Shown: positions 1 through 7,678 of the stretch, one piece after another
Layout of the letters: each line of letters begins with the position of its first letter
How positions within the stretch are numbered: position 1 is the stretch's first letter
Source: a bacterium BMS3Abin11
Lineage (GTDB): Bacteria; Pseudomonadota; Gammaproteobacteria; BMS3Bbin11
Assembly: GCA_002897635.1 (NCBI GenBank)
Contig: BDTD01000004.1
Coordinates: 62,001 to 126,000, forward strand
Direction: 5' to 3'
DNA: 64,000 nucleotides
Notes under the pieces: generated by a model
The model's input: the letters and a program-made list of their open reading frames with translations, nothing else
Databases searched by the model: none
What the model was told of the DNA's origin: nothing
Translations under genes and position numbers: made by a program

Positions 1-2
1 TT

Positions 3-983
3 ATGGACATACGAGAGTGTTACGAAAAAGGAAGAGATACAAAAAGCATTCTTGATTTTATAAAAACAGAAAATCAAAACCTGAAGCTAGTCGAAGAGAG
101 CGCCCATCAAGATATTGAATGGGAAAATGAGTACTGGGATAACTATATTGAATTGTACAATCTTGAAGCCATACTTGCCACACCAAGCTCCGGCCTTGAG
201 CAACAACCCCTCTTTAAAGAAGGGAAGATCCAATACGAAAAGAAGATGGCTGAATCTGAGAAAACCTTAGATGACATTAATCTACGGACTATCAAAAAAC
301 TAAAAGAATATCTGACTAATGCCAAGATTATTGGGATTGGATACATATTCCCTATTCTAGACAATAAAACCTCACCTCAACTTATAACCCCTGATTTCTG
401 GCCTTATTTAACGATTGACCAGGAAGCGGACGAAGCCACTGGAGGGAATCTTACATTCAAGTCTGTCCGCTACTATGATTTTACAAAATCAACTAGCTCG
501 GCGCGGAAAAAATTCATTGCTGCCACGAGAGAACGGTACGAGGCAGAGGTATCCAATAATTCATTTACCAACTTCTCAGATGTAACCATCACCCTCGAAC
601 CACTTATTAGTATTCGATGGAATATTTCAGGGGACGACCGAAGACCAAAATTGAATCTAAACAACGCTAAACTAATAAAACAAGGCGGCGAATTTAACAA
701 GCCTGGTGGTATTCTTTTATCGATGGCAAAAGGCGAGTACCCCAGCACAAAAGAAAGAAAGTACGTATCCGACCTAAGGAAGATCATTCAGGAGTGGTTT
801 AAAACTGATGAAAACCCTTTCTATATAGATAAAAAGACTTACCGCCCAAAGTTTACTATTATCCTGAAAAGAGACGATGAACGCCAAAAGGACAGAGCTA
901 CGTCCATGTCATATCGTGATGACATCAGAGCGGACTTTAAGAATGAAGATGACGATGCTGGCGAGTGGCTTAAAGGACAATAG
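3..983 (+). CDS. Hypothetical protein of the accessory region (possibly 5'-truncated by the window edge)
   Basis: I do not recognise this 326-residue protein. It has no signal peptide or membrane segment. It is rich in charged residues (Lys, Glu, Asp), with an acidic tail ending in a run of Asp/Glu near residues 315-322. The ATG at position 3 is the first possible in-frame start seen, but only two bases precede it, so the real start may lie outside the window. The gene is followed by an intrinsic terminator and then by mobile-element genes on the same strand (HTH protein, Cys-motif protein, RepA-like ATPase), so it is probably part of the same element. Function unknown; that it is a real gene rests on its length and lack of a better competing frame. 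Confidence 0.7.
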   Translation: MDIRECYEKGRDTKSILDFIKTENQNLKLVEESAHQDIEWENEYWDNYIELYNLEAILATPSSGLEQQPLFKEGKIQYEKKMAESEKTLDDINLRTIKKLKEYLTNAKIIGIGYIFPILDNKTSPQLITPDFWPYLTIDQEADEATGGNLTFKSVRYYDFTKSTSSARKKFIAATRERYEAEVSNNSFTNFSDVTITLEPLISIRWNISGDDRRPKLNLNNAKLIKQGGEFNKPGGILLSMAKGEYPSTKERKYVSDLRKIIQEWFKTDENPFYIDKKTYRPKFTIILKRDDERQKDRATSMSYRDDIRADFKNEDDDAGEWLKGQ

Positions 984-989
984 TTAAAA

Positions 990-1104
990 TGTAACAAGTT
1001 AATCCGGTTACAATCAACATAACCCGCTGATAAGGCGGGTTTTTTTATGTCTTTTGTAACAAGTTACACCTATTAGGTGAAGGCTCAAAAAAACGCGCCG
1101 TAAC
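990..1104. promoter_or_regulatory. Cluster of GTAAC/GTTAC motifs upstream of the HTH gene (candidate operator or iterons)
   Basis: GTAAC occurs at 991, 1056 and 1100, and its complement GTTAC at 1007 and 1063. The 12-mer TGTAACAAGTTA is repeated exactly at 990-1001 and 1055-1066, and GTAACAAGTTAC at 1056-1067 is a perfect palindrome. The cluster lies just upstream of a small HTH protein of a phage-like element, where autoregulatory operators or replication iterons are common. That role is inference. Confidence 0.4.
1021..1046 (+). terminator. Intrinsic terminator after the 326-aa gene
   Basis: A perfect 7-bp stem (AACCCGC / GCGGGTT) with a 7-nt loop is followed directly by a run of T. It lies 38 bp after the stop codon of the upstream gene, as expected of a rho-independent terminator for that transcript. 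Confidence 0.85.
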
Positions 1105-1135
1105 ATTTAGTCACGATTTAAGGAGACATAAAACT

Positions 1136-1333
1136 ATGGACTACCACGATACAAAAGCAGCAGCAGGAAAACTTGGGATATCTCCACGAACACTAGAGAG
1201 ATGGAGGCTTATAGGCGAAGGCCCTGATTACTGTAAGTTTGGCAGCCGTGTGATGTATCCAGATACTGCGCTGGATGAATACGCACAACGAAGTATTCGC
1301 CGTTCCACTTCTGATACCGGCCAAGCCGCGTAA
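1136..1333 (+). CDS. AlpA/excisionase-like helix-turn-helix protein
   Basis: A 65-residue protein with a MerR-like winged helix-turn-helix of the HTH_17/excisionase type. The segment around residues 9-26 (AGKLGISPRTLERWR) is the helix-turn-helix, and the stretch ending in FGSRVMYPDTALDEYA is the usual wing and closing helix. Proteins of this kind act as excisionases or as AlpA-type activators that switch on prophage and satellite genes. A strong Shine-Dalgarno (AAGGAG at 1120-1125) supports the ATG at 1136. The Cys-motif protein gene begins 10 bp after its stop codon, so the two are probably cotranscribed. The domain is clear; excisionase versus transcription factor cannot be decided from sequence alone. 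Confidence 0.8.
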   Translation: MDYHDTKAAAGKLGISPRTLERWRLIGEGPDYCKFGSRVMYPDTALDEYAQRSIRRSTSDTGQAA

Positions 1334-1345
1334 GGGAGTGCTGTG

Positions 1346-1687
1346 ATGACGACAGTAAATAAAACCGCCGCTATGGTCGAAAATGAGGCCATACAGCCCG
1401 TTTTTTCAGAAGAACTACCTAGCTCTATGCAACTGGGCCTCCAACACGAAGAAATCACTAACACGGCCTCAAATAAACGCATTACAACCCCTTCAGTAAA
1501 GGAGATAGAAGCCAAAGTAGCACATATGGCATCTAAGCCAGGTCTCCGCAGTAAAGTAAATGCAAACTGCCTCTGGTGCTCATACGATCCTTTAGATATA
1601 GGGACATGGCGTCAACAGGTCGAACAATGCGGGGTTTCAAACTGCCCCCTTTTCAGCGTAAGACCAACAAGTAGGAGCAAGAAATGA
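1346..1687 (+). CDS. Small phage/integrative-element protein with a Cys4-like C-terminal motif
   Basis: A 113-residue protein whose N-terminal half looks disordered. The conserved part is at the C-terminus: Cys-x2-Cys, then YDP, GTWRQQVEQC, then CPL and VRP. I recall this type of motif in small proteins of phages and integrative elements of gammaproteobacteria; its function is not known to me, though spaced cysteines suggest metal binding. A GTG lies at 1343 directly before the ATG at 1346; the ATG is better spaced from the GGGAG at 1334-1338. It sits between the HTH protein and the replication-type ATPase on the same strand. Confidence 0.7.
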   Translation: MTTVNKTAAMVENEAIQPVFSEELPSSMQLGLQHEEITNTASNKRITTPSVKEIEAKVAHMASKPGLRSKVNANCLWCSYDPLDIGTWRQQVEQCGVSNCPLFSVRPTSRSKK

Positions 1688-1702
1688 TTCTACAAATAAA
1701 AA

Positions 1703-1728
1703 ACGCCCTGATGGTTAGATCAAGGCGT
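1703..1728 (+). terminator. Hairpin after the Cys-motif gene, possible weak terminator
   Basis: Arms ACGCCCTGAT and ATCAAGGCGT pair over 10 positions with one mismatch around a 6-nt loop. The downstream T-run is short (CTTGTATT), so termination may be partial. It lies 16 bp after the stop codon of the upstream gene. Confidence 0.45.
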
Positions 1729-1777
1729 CTTGTATTCATTGGCGTGAATACTTATACAAACGTTGAGGGTGTTTGTA

Positions 1778-2194
1778 ATGAAGAATATATCACATAAACA
1801 TCTAAAGCGACCACCCTATTCAGCTTATCTATGCGCAGCACTATGTCACCCTGAAAAGTGGCCCCAGTATGCAGGTACTTCCGCTGATGGCTCATGCGTC
1901 AGCATCTTTTTAATCGTCGGATCGAAAGCATGGGAGAAAGCCAGCACTCTTGAAAACTCCCACCTGTTTCTGATGCTTCCACCTGGTGACGATCCATTAC
2001 TTTACGACTGGAAGCCACTGAAAGGACACGACCCGATTATTGCCATTATCGAAGGTGATCCCCCATCAGAAAAAGAATATTACGACCTGGCATCCGCACT
2101 CATACGTGATGGTGTGCAACGGTTCACTAGACCAGGAAAAGACGGAAGCGCTATTCGTCATCTAAGTGAGGAGGTAATCAAATGCACAGTTTAG
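1778..2194 (+). CDS. Hypothetical protein of the mobile element
   Basis: I do not recognise a family for this 138-residue protein. It has no signal peptide and no obvious motif. The reading frame is open from a TTG at 1763, but the ATG at 1778 follows a Shine-Dalgarno-like GAGGGT at 1765-1770 at normal spacing and is the better start. Its 3' end overlaps the start of the RepA-like ATPase gene by 13 bp, which suggests translational coupling and a linked role in the element, perhaps in replication. That link is inference from position only. Confidence 0.6.
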   Translation: MKNISHKHLKRPPYSAYLCAALCHPEKWPQYAGTSADGSCVSIFLIVGSKAWEKASTLENSHLFLMLPPGDDPLLYDWKPLKGHDPIIAIIEGDPPSEKEYYDLASALIRDGVQRFTRPGKDGSAIRHLSEEVIKCTV

Positions 2195-3291
2195 AAAAAC
2201 CTCCCGAAGAATTATCCACTGGTGATGTAATTGTCGAAATGCCGGCAAGAAATATTACACGTCTTACCAGTACATCTTATGCAGATATTCAACCTCAAGA
2301 AATTGATTGGTTATGGCCAGGGCGTATCGCTATCGGGAAGCTGACATTAATTGCCGGTGATCCTGGTTTAGGTAAATCTATGGTAAGCATCGCATTGGCA
2401 AGCCATGTTTCAACCGGATCACCTTGGCCTGTAGATAGATCAATATGTCCAGTTGGAAATGTTCTGATGTTAAGTGCAGAAGATGATCCAGGCGATACAA
2501 TCAGGCCACGACTGGATGCCGCTGGTGCTGATGTTAACCGTGTAACAAATATCGGCTTGGTTGATGCCCATGATAAAGAAGGAATGCCTATTAAGCGCGG
2601 GTTTGACATGTCCTGTGACATACCGCTACTTGACGATCTTCTGATGAAAATCCCTGATTGCAGGCTAGTGGTTATTGATCCAGTTTCTGCCTATCTAGGA
2701 AGTACAGACAGTCATAATAATGCAAATGTACGCGGACTACTTGCGCCAATTGGTGAACTGGCTACCCGGCATAATGTGGCGATAGTGGCTGTTACGCATC
2801 TAAATAAGGGTAATGGTGGTAACGCTATGTATCGGGCAACTGGATCACTCGCATTCGTTGCAGCGGCCAGAGCATCATTTCTAGTAACAAAGGATAAGGA
2901 TGAACCATCACGGCGTTTATTTATCCCGATGAAGAACAACCTGGGCGAAGATCAAACAGGATTTGCCTATCACATTGATTGTGCTGATAATGGCGCTCCA
3001 TTCATCGCCTGGGAACCAGATGCAGTTGATGTCTCAGCAGATGAAGCTCTATCAATTAATGACGAATATCGCACCGAAAGAGATGAAGCAAAGGACTGGT
3101 TACTTGAAGAATTAGGGCAAGGGAATACTCTAGTCGCAGAATTACAAAAACAAGCAAAGCTCGCCGGTCATTCATGGCGAACAGTCCAGAGAGCAAAAGC
3201 AGATTTAAAAGTCACAGCAAAACGAAAAGGTTTTGGTAGTGAAGGCCTCTGGCACTGGTCTTTACCAGACGGCACTTTTAGCAATAACTAA
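2182..3291 (+). CDS. RepA-like AAA ATPase (AAA_25, RecA/DnaB-fold), replication helicase of a mobile element
   Basis: A 369-residue P-loop ATPase. The Walker A motif is GDPGLGKS near residues 58-65 and the Walker B strand is LVVIDPVSAYLG near residues 158-169. The AVTHLNKG stretch fits the sensor strand of the RecA/DnaB fold. The C-terminal third looks like a winged-helix DNA-binding domain. AAA_25 proteins of this size are the hexameric helicases or loaders of plasmids, integrative elements and satellites (RSF1010 RepA-like). The start is supported by a GAGGAGG just upstream and by overlap with the previous gene. It marks the segment as one able to replicate itself. No separate primase is visible in the window. 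Confidence 0.85.
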   Translation: MHSLEKPPEELSTGDVIVEMPARNITRLTSTSYADIQPQEIDWLWPGRIAIGKLTLIAGDPGLGKSMVSIALASHVSTGSPWPVDRSICPVGNVLMLSAEDDPGDTIRPRLDAAGADVNRVTNIGLVDAHDKEGMPIKRGFDMSCDIPLLDDLLMKIPDCRLVVIDPVSAYLGSTDSHNNANVRGLLAPIGELATRHNVAIVAVTHLNKGNGGNAMYRATGSLAFVAAARASFLVTKDKDEPSRRLFIPMKNNLGEDQTGFAYHIDCADNGAPFIAWEPDAVDVSADEALSINDEYRTERDEAKDWLLEELGQGNTLVAELQKQAKLAGHSWRTVQRAKADLKVTAKRKGFGSEGLWHWSLPDGTFSNN

Positions 3292-3593
3292 GGATGCCTC
3301 CCATAGAAGGCCACCCCCTGTGGCCATAACTTGGCACTCTATGGTGAAAGCCCCTTATACACTACGTTTACAGCATATTTTTACTGTCATTTATCCATAG
3401 GGTGCCACTATTGAATAACAGGGTATCTATGGATATAACCAATTGCCTCCCTTCGGGCGGAATTACAGGTGAGCCATACATGAGGCCGCCATCCAAGTCC
3501 AAAGTGACACATTATTTGTAAGGGTGTAGGATGGCTGTTTACAATTACAAAAACTAATTGATAGCAATATCATGTACTAAGGGGGTATTGGTT
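3292..3593. other. Intergenic stretch with an imperfect inverted repeat, no gene seen
   Basis: Between the RepA-like gene and the first lipoprotein there is no convincing ORF. It contains a 13-bp inverted repeat, TGGCACTCTATGG at 3332-3344 and CCATAGGGTGCCA at 3395-3407 (one mismatch, 50 bp apart), and a smaller GGCCA/TGGCC hairpin at about 3309-3325. A replication-origin or operator role is possible given the neighbouring RepA-like gene, but nothing shows it directly. Confidence 0.4.
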
Positions 3594-4160
3594 ATGAGAA
3601 AGGTTCTTTTCTATTTATTTTTATTGGTATTGCTTACGGGCTGTGGAGGTGGCGGTGGTGATACAAGCAGTGGCGGCGGTGGCGATTTTTCTCCCGAATA
3701 CATTGGGACATATAAGGGAACACTAATTATAAATGCCACTGGCCCAGGCGGTTCTGTATCCACACCACTCCCTGTAACTATTGTAGTAAGCAACGATGGA
3801 AGAGTTGATGTCGCATTTGATGGTTTAACATCCGGTGGTGGAAGCTGTACTGGTGATGAAAGCCCCGTTTTTATAAATGGAAATTCATTTAACGAGAGCG
3901 CCACATTTACTTGCCAGTTCCCAGACCTTGGTTCTTGTAGCGTTGATGCCACGATGAATGGCAACATTGCTAACAATGCAATTTCTGGTACCGGCTCATT
4001 CGTATATAACTGTACTGCTGGAATTATTAATGCATCAATCTCTTACACAGCTGTAAAAGTGCAATCTCAAGCTCTCAGTGCTCAGAGTATTGGTGCTCCT
4101 TCTACTAACGGCGGTGCTTTTGTAGATATTGCTGTCGGCATATTAACTAGAAATCAGTAA
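3594..4160 (+). CDS. Gly-rich hypothetical lipoprotein
   Basis: A 188-residue predicted outer-membrane or periplasmic lipoprotein. A type II signal peptide is clear: hydrophobic stretch at residues 4-14 and a lipobox LTGC with Cys17 as the lipidated residue. A flexible Gly/Ser-rich linker follows the Cys. The rest looks like a beta-rich domain with several cysteines (GGGSCTG, FTCQF, GSCSVD, YNCTAG) that may form disulphides. The frame is open from TTG 3558, but ATG 3594 starts the signal peptide directly and follows an AGGGGG at 3580-3585. Family not recognised. It lies between the RepA-like gene and a second small lipoprotein, as cargo of the element. Confidence 0.7.
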   Translation: MRKVLFYLFLLVLLTGCGGGGGDTSSGGGGDFSPEYIGTYKGTLIINATGPGGSVSTPLPVTIVVSNDGRVDVAFDGLTSGGGSCTGDESPVFINGNSFNESATFTCQFPDLGSCSVDATMNGNIANNAISGTGSFVYNCTAGIINASISYTAVKVQSQALSAQSIGAPSTNGGAFVDIAVGILTRNQ

Positions 4161-4404
4161 ACACAAGCGATAATTCAGATAGTTGCTATATCGCTACTCT
4201 CGTAGCATAAACCGCTACCTAACTGAATCTGGGAAGGCGTTTGGTAAAAGCCGAAACGTAATTGAGCACTTTGTTGGCCCTGCTAGAAAAAAATACAATT
4301 GGGCTTATTACTGTTGATAGAGTAATACCGGTAGTTGTCAACTATAGAATTGACATCAACGATTTGTTGAGTGCATATTTTATACACTATGTGGGGATGT
4401 GTAT

Positions 4405-4737
4405 ATGTTTAAAACTGTTACAGCATATTTATTAGGAATATTTATCCTTTCCGGGTGCGCCACAACAATAAAAACTAACAACTTAAGTATCGGAATGACC
4501 AAACAAGAAGTGATCGCCGTAATGGGTGAACCGATCAGCACAAGCGCCATATCAGGTCTTGAGGTTTTTCGTTACCATCTTCAAACTGCAGAGCAAATTA
4601 TATGGAAAGGTGGACACAATGAATATTTTGTTCGGTTCGTTAACGGAAAGGTTGAGTCGTACGGGAAAATGGGTGATTTTAATTCAACCAAAGTGCCGGA
4701 AACCAAATCAACAATAGACTTGAATGTAAACAAATAG
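4405..4737 (+). CDS. Small lipoprotein with SmpA/OmlA (BamE-like) domain
   Basis: A 110-residue lipoprotein: signal peptide with lipobox LSGC (Cys about 18), then a compact domain with GMTKQEVIAVMGEP, the hallmark start of the SmpA/OmlA fold. BamE itself belongs to this fold and stabilises the outer-membrane BAM complex, but many small lipoproteins of mobile elements share the domain without that role. This copy lies in accessory DNA, so I would not call it bamE. A GTG at 4399 is an alternative start; ATG 4405 is better spaced from the GTGGGG at 4391-4396. Confidence 0.7.
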   Translation: MFKTVTAYLLGIFILSGCATTIKTNNLSIGMTKQEVIAVMGEPISTSAISGLEVFRYHLQTAEQIIWKGGHNEYFVRFVNGKVESYGKMGDFNSTKVPETKSTIDLNVNK

Positions 4738-4892
4738 TCATTCGCTATCCCGCTTGCAGATATCGACTATCTCTAATATTTTGTTACTGTCATATTGTTA
4801 AATTCACCTACAAAATTAAGCAATGGAATTTTCATTTGCAAAAAAACTGATACACTTTCTTGAGTTAAAAAGTCGAGAATACATTCTAATTT

Positions 4893-5624
4893 ATGAATAC
4901 ACTGACATCACTAATTCCCGATATAGATGTTTTCTTATCTCTAGCACCAGAAGAGTTGGCAGAAGTTGTTTTACAACTTGCCAGCGAACATAGGCAGAGC
5001 AACCATATTCACGTACAAGCAATCGAATCACAAATAGTTGGTGATGTTGGAGGCAATGACGGCTATCCAAGAAACCAACATAAAAACGCCACATTAGCTC
5101 TCGCTGAGGCTTGGAATTGGCTATTAACGAATGGTTTCATTATCCCTGAACCAGATATTAATGGTAGTAATGGCTGGATGGTGCTGACTCGCCTTGCAGA
5201 TAAAGTCTTAGCCAACGGAACTTTTAAGACTTACGTCCGCAGTATTGGTTTTCCAAAAACTCTTCTTCATCCTTCCATCGCTGATGAAGTTTGGATAGAC
5301 ATAGTTCGCGGGGACCTAGAAACTGCTGTTTTTAAGGCTTTCCGCGCTGTCGAGATTGCTGTACGCGAGGCTGGAGGATATTCCACCACTGACATAGGTA
5401 CATCTCTTGTACGCAAGGCATTTGATAAAACAAATGGGCCACTCACTGACGAAGAACAGCCTGAAGCAGAATGTGACGCATTGGCACACTTATTTGCCGG
5501 AGCCATTGGCTCCTACAAAAATCCTCATTCCCACAGAACAGTAACAATTAATGACCCAACGGAAGCACAGGAAATGGTGATCTTGGCCAGCCACTTACTG
5601 CGTATCATTGATAGCAGACGATAG
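4893..5624 (+). CDS. TIGR02391/Ymh-family protein, divergent HEPN-like RNase candidate (abortive-infection type cargo)
   Basis: A 243-residue cytosolic protein. The C-terminal half, from about residue 140 (DLETAVFKAFRAVEIAVREA) to the end, matches the TIGR02391 (Ymh) family as I know it, including the family's signature near residue 210, here GSYKNPHSHR. That signature resembles the RNxxxH active-site motif of HEPN ribonucleases, with Lys in place of the usual Arg. The N-terminal half holds a helical region and a segment like a winged helix (WLLTNGFIIPEPD). Proteins of this type occur in mobile elements and defence islands. The location, between lipoproteins and a terminase small subunit, fits anti-phage cargo. 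Family assignment is fairly sure; the defence role is inference. Confidence 0.7.
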   Translation: MNTLTSLIPDIDVFLSLAPEELAEVVLQLASEHRQSNHIHVQAIESQIVGDVGGNDGYPRNQHKNATLALAEAWNWLLTNGFIIPEPDINGSNGWMVLTRLADKVLANGTFKTYVRSIGFPKTLLHPSIADEVWIDIVRGDLETAVFKAFRAVEIAVREAGGYSTTDIGTSLVRKAFDKTNGPLTDEEQPEAECDALAHLFAGAIGSYKNPHSHRTVTINDPTEAQEMVILASHLLRIIDSRR

Positions 5625-5785
5625 GTTTATTCACATATATGGGGTGGTTTACCTATTTTCTAGCGCGAAATATTGCTCGGTGTATACATAATATTCCCAC
5701 CGCCGATAATGTGCCAGGGGGGGGTATCCCATAAAAAGAAACATTATTTTGCTATACATTGACCGCTCCCCCACCACACGGGACG

Positions 5786-6247
5786 CTAGTGCTTAAATGG
5801 CTCGGTTTCGCCCTTTTCGTCGCTACTACTGAGCAGTAAAGCCAGCTTTTCGTTGATCTCTTCAGGTGTGCGCTTATCAGTAAGAATAAGCTCAGTTGGT
5901 AGCTTATCACCAGCTCGATCTATGAATCCGAAGGCTATGTCTTTTCTCACTGTTGCGGATGCTGTTTCATCCATCATCATATCTCTTAACACCATAACCG
6001 CAGCTGTTGCCTCGTGTTGGTACAGCCCACGCCTGAACCTTGCTATAGCCTCTATTATCTTAGGTTTGCGTAGCAACTCCCATGCTCTCGTTCTAGCTCC
6101 CCCTTCTGCGTATCCAGCTGCTATAGCACTTTTTGCCTTTTTGCCACCACTAGTAACAAATTCACTAACAAACTTGGCTTCTAACTCAGTTAAGCCGGTT
6201 TCAATGTCAATCGAATATCCGCCTGGTCTTGGTTGTTCTGTGCTCAT
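5786..6247 (-). CDS. Phage terminase small subunit (Terminase_2 type)
   Basis: A 153-residue protein. Residues about 18-55 (LTELEAKFVSEFVTSGG, then AKSAIAAGYAEGGARTRAWELL) are the N-terminal helix-turn-helix DNA-binding domain typical of small terminases. A helical oligomerisation region follows, with an acidic tail. Small terminases recognise packaging sites on phage DNA and hand it to the large subunit. No large terminase, portal or capsid gene is present in the 6 kb to its left. A stand-alone terS beside a tRNA attachment site is the arrangement seen in phage-inducible chromosomal islands, where it redirects packaging to the satellite. It is encoded opposite to the rest of the segment. Confidence 0.8.
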   Translation of the reverse strand: MSTEQPRPGGYSIDIETGLTELEAKFVSEFVTSGGKKAKSAIAAGYAEGGARTRAWELLRKPKIIEAIARFRRGLYQHEATAAVMVLRDMMMDETASATVRKDIAFGFIDRAGDKLPTELILTDKRTPEEINEKLALLLSSSDEKGETEPFKH

Positions 6248-6363
6248 ATCTGGTGCTTCAATAACGCTCCTTTAATAGACTCTAATTCTATCAGAATTGG
6301 TAACTTATTGGTAACTCACTTTATTTGAATAAAGACGAATATTACATAAGCCATTGTTTTATA

Positions 6364-6439
6364 TGGTGCCGGGAGGCGGAATCGAACCGCCGACCTACTG
6401 ATTACGAATCAGTTGCTCTGCCGACTGAGCTACCCCGGC
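6364..6439 (-). tRNA. tRNA-Thr (anticodon CGT)
   Basis: The minus strand folds as a full cloverleaf with an encoded CCA. The acceptor pair is GCCGGGG / TCCCGGC, the anticodon loop is TTCGTAA with CGT, and the T-loop is GGTTCGATTCC. Anticodon CGT reads ACG, threonine. Its 3' end (6364) faces the accessory segment 1-6363, which makes it the probable attachment site of that element. Confidence 0.95.
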
Positions 6440-6532
6440 ATTACACAACAAATATTGTGAGAAGCTGTATTCAGTGGGGTGCGGGACTTTACTGGATTTA
6501 ATATCTGAAAACAATCATTTCAGAAGCCGCCC

Positions 6533-7663
6533 TTACAGAAGACTATAGGGAGAACCTGAAGTTATCTTTAACTTGTTTAAGTTAGAATCATTAATAAGTT
6601 CTGCTGCAATGCGTGCTGATCCCAGCCCAATAATTACCCCGTTTCTGAAATGCCCGGTACAAATGACAAGATTCCCAAATTCCGGATGCCTGTCGATCGT
6701 TGGTATCCCATTTGTAGAACCAGGCCTCAGGCCGGCCCACTGATTTACAACAGGCGCATTTTCAAGAAAAGGTACCATATTCACCGCAGCCTGCCAAAGC
6801 TCACTGTAGGCAGAATCAGTAATTTCTTTATTAAAGCCTACGTATTCCAGCGTGCTGCCTGCAAGAATATGGCCATCTCTTCTTGGTATCAGGTATTTTC
6901 CATTATTCATTATTATTGTGCGTAATCTTTCCGGCTCTGCTCTAAACAGTATCATCTGCCCTCGTACGGGTTCAACATCAAGGGATACGCCTGTATCTTT
7001 CAACAATAAAGCAGACCAGGCACCTGCCGCGATAAGGTAGTTCTCAGCCGATTTTTTGCCTACACTGGTTTCAACACTTACCACTTTGCCCGCAGCAGTA
7101 TTAATTTTCTCAACATTGGCTCGTGTGATAATTTTAACCCCTTTTTGTATTAGATCCTTGATAAGGGATTTCATTAAGCACGGATTACGGATCTGTCCCA
7201 TTGCAGGAAACCAGAAAGCATTAAGAAAGTTTTCCGCCACCTCGGGTTCAATTCTGGCGATTTCCTTATTGTTTATTCGTGAAAAGAATTGGGCCTTCTG
7301 GTTGTACGACACTTTCCTGCTAAATTCTCTGGACCATTTTTTTGCCTGATCATATTCTTCAGTATTCAGTACCAGGTGCCCTGAACGAACATATTCCGGG
7401 TCTACTCCCGTAGCCCTAAACAAATCGGCTGCAAGCTTCGGGTACTTTTTATGCCCATAAGCGGAAAGGATGTTTACTGCCTCCGGATACCGCCATGGAA
7501 ATAGAGGTGAAAGAATACCCCCACCTGCCCAGGATGATTCCAGCCCTACCCCTTTGTTTCGTTCCAGAACCGTTACAGACTGGCCGGTCTTCACTAACTC
7601 TCGCGCTGTGAGCAATCCAATGATCCCACCGCCAATAATCAGGGTATTCGCTTTGTCAGGCAT
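6533..7663 (-). CDS. thiO: Glycine oxidase ThiO (FAD-dependent)
   Basis: A 376-residue FAD-dependent oxidoreductase of the DAO family. The dinucleotide-binding motif is IIGGGIIGLLTARELV near residues 8-23, and the C-terminus carries the family end motif CTGHFRNGVIIGLGSA. The length and the WAGGGILSPLFPWRYP segment (around residue 46) match ThiO. ThiO oxidises glycine to iminoglycine, a precursor of the thiazole ring of thiamine. It is the last gene of a leftward cluster after ribF-ileS-lspA-fkpB-ispH, 15 bp behind ispH; this neighbourhood is common in gammaproteobacteria. Other DAO-family amino-acid oxidases are the only real alternative. Confidence 0.88.
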   Translation of the reverse strand: MPDKANTLIIGGGIIGLLTARELVKTGQSVTVLERNKGVGLESSWAGGGILSPLFPWRYPEAVNILSAYGHKKYPKLAADLFRATGVDPEYVRSGHLVLNTEEYDQAKKWSREFSRKVSYNQKAQFFSRINNKEIARIEPEVAENFLNAFWFPAMGQIRNPCLMKSLIKDLIQKGVKIITRANVEKINTAAGKVVSVETSVGKKSAENYLIAAGAWSALLLKDTGVSLDVEPVRGQMILFRAEPERLRTIIMNNGKYLIPRRDGHILAGSTLEYVGFNKEITDSAYSELWQAAVNMVPFLENAPVVNQWAGLRPGSTNGIPTIDRHPEFGNLVICTGHFRNGVIIGLGSARIAAELINDSNLNKLKITSGSPYSLL

Positions 7664-7678
7664 CAGATTCTTTATCCC

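Noticed and set aside
4161-4404. Possible hairpin after the first lipoprotein gene (AATTCAGATAG ... CTAACTGAATCT)
   Set aside because: Pairing is imperfect and there is no T-run, so it was not called a terminator.
5708-5716. Run of nine G near the start of the terS downstream region
   Set aside because: A homopolymer alone, not next to a start codon or in a coding frame, gives no support for phase variation.
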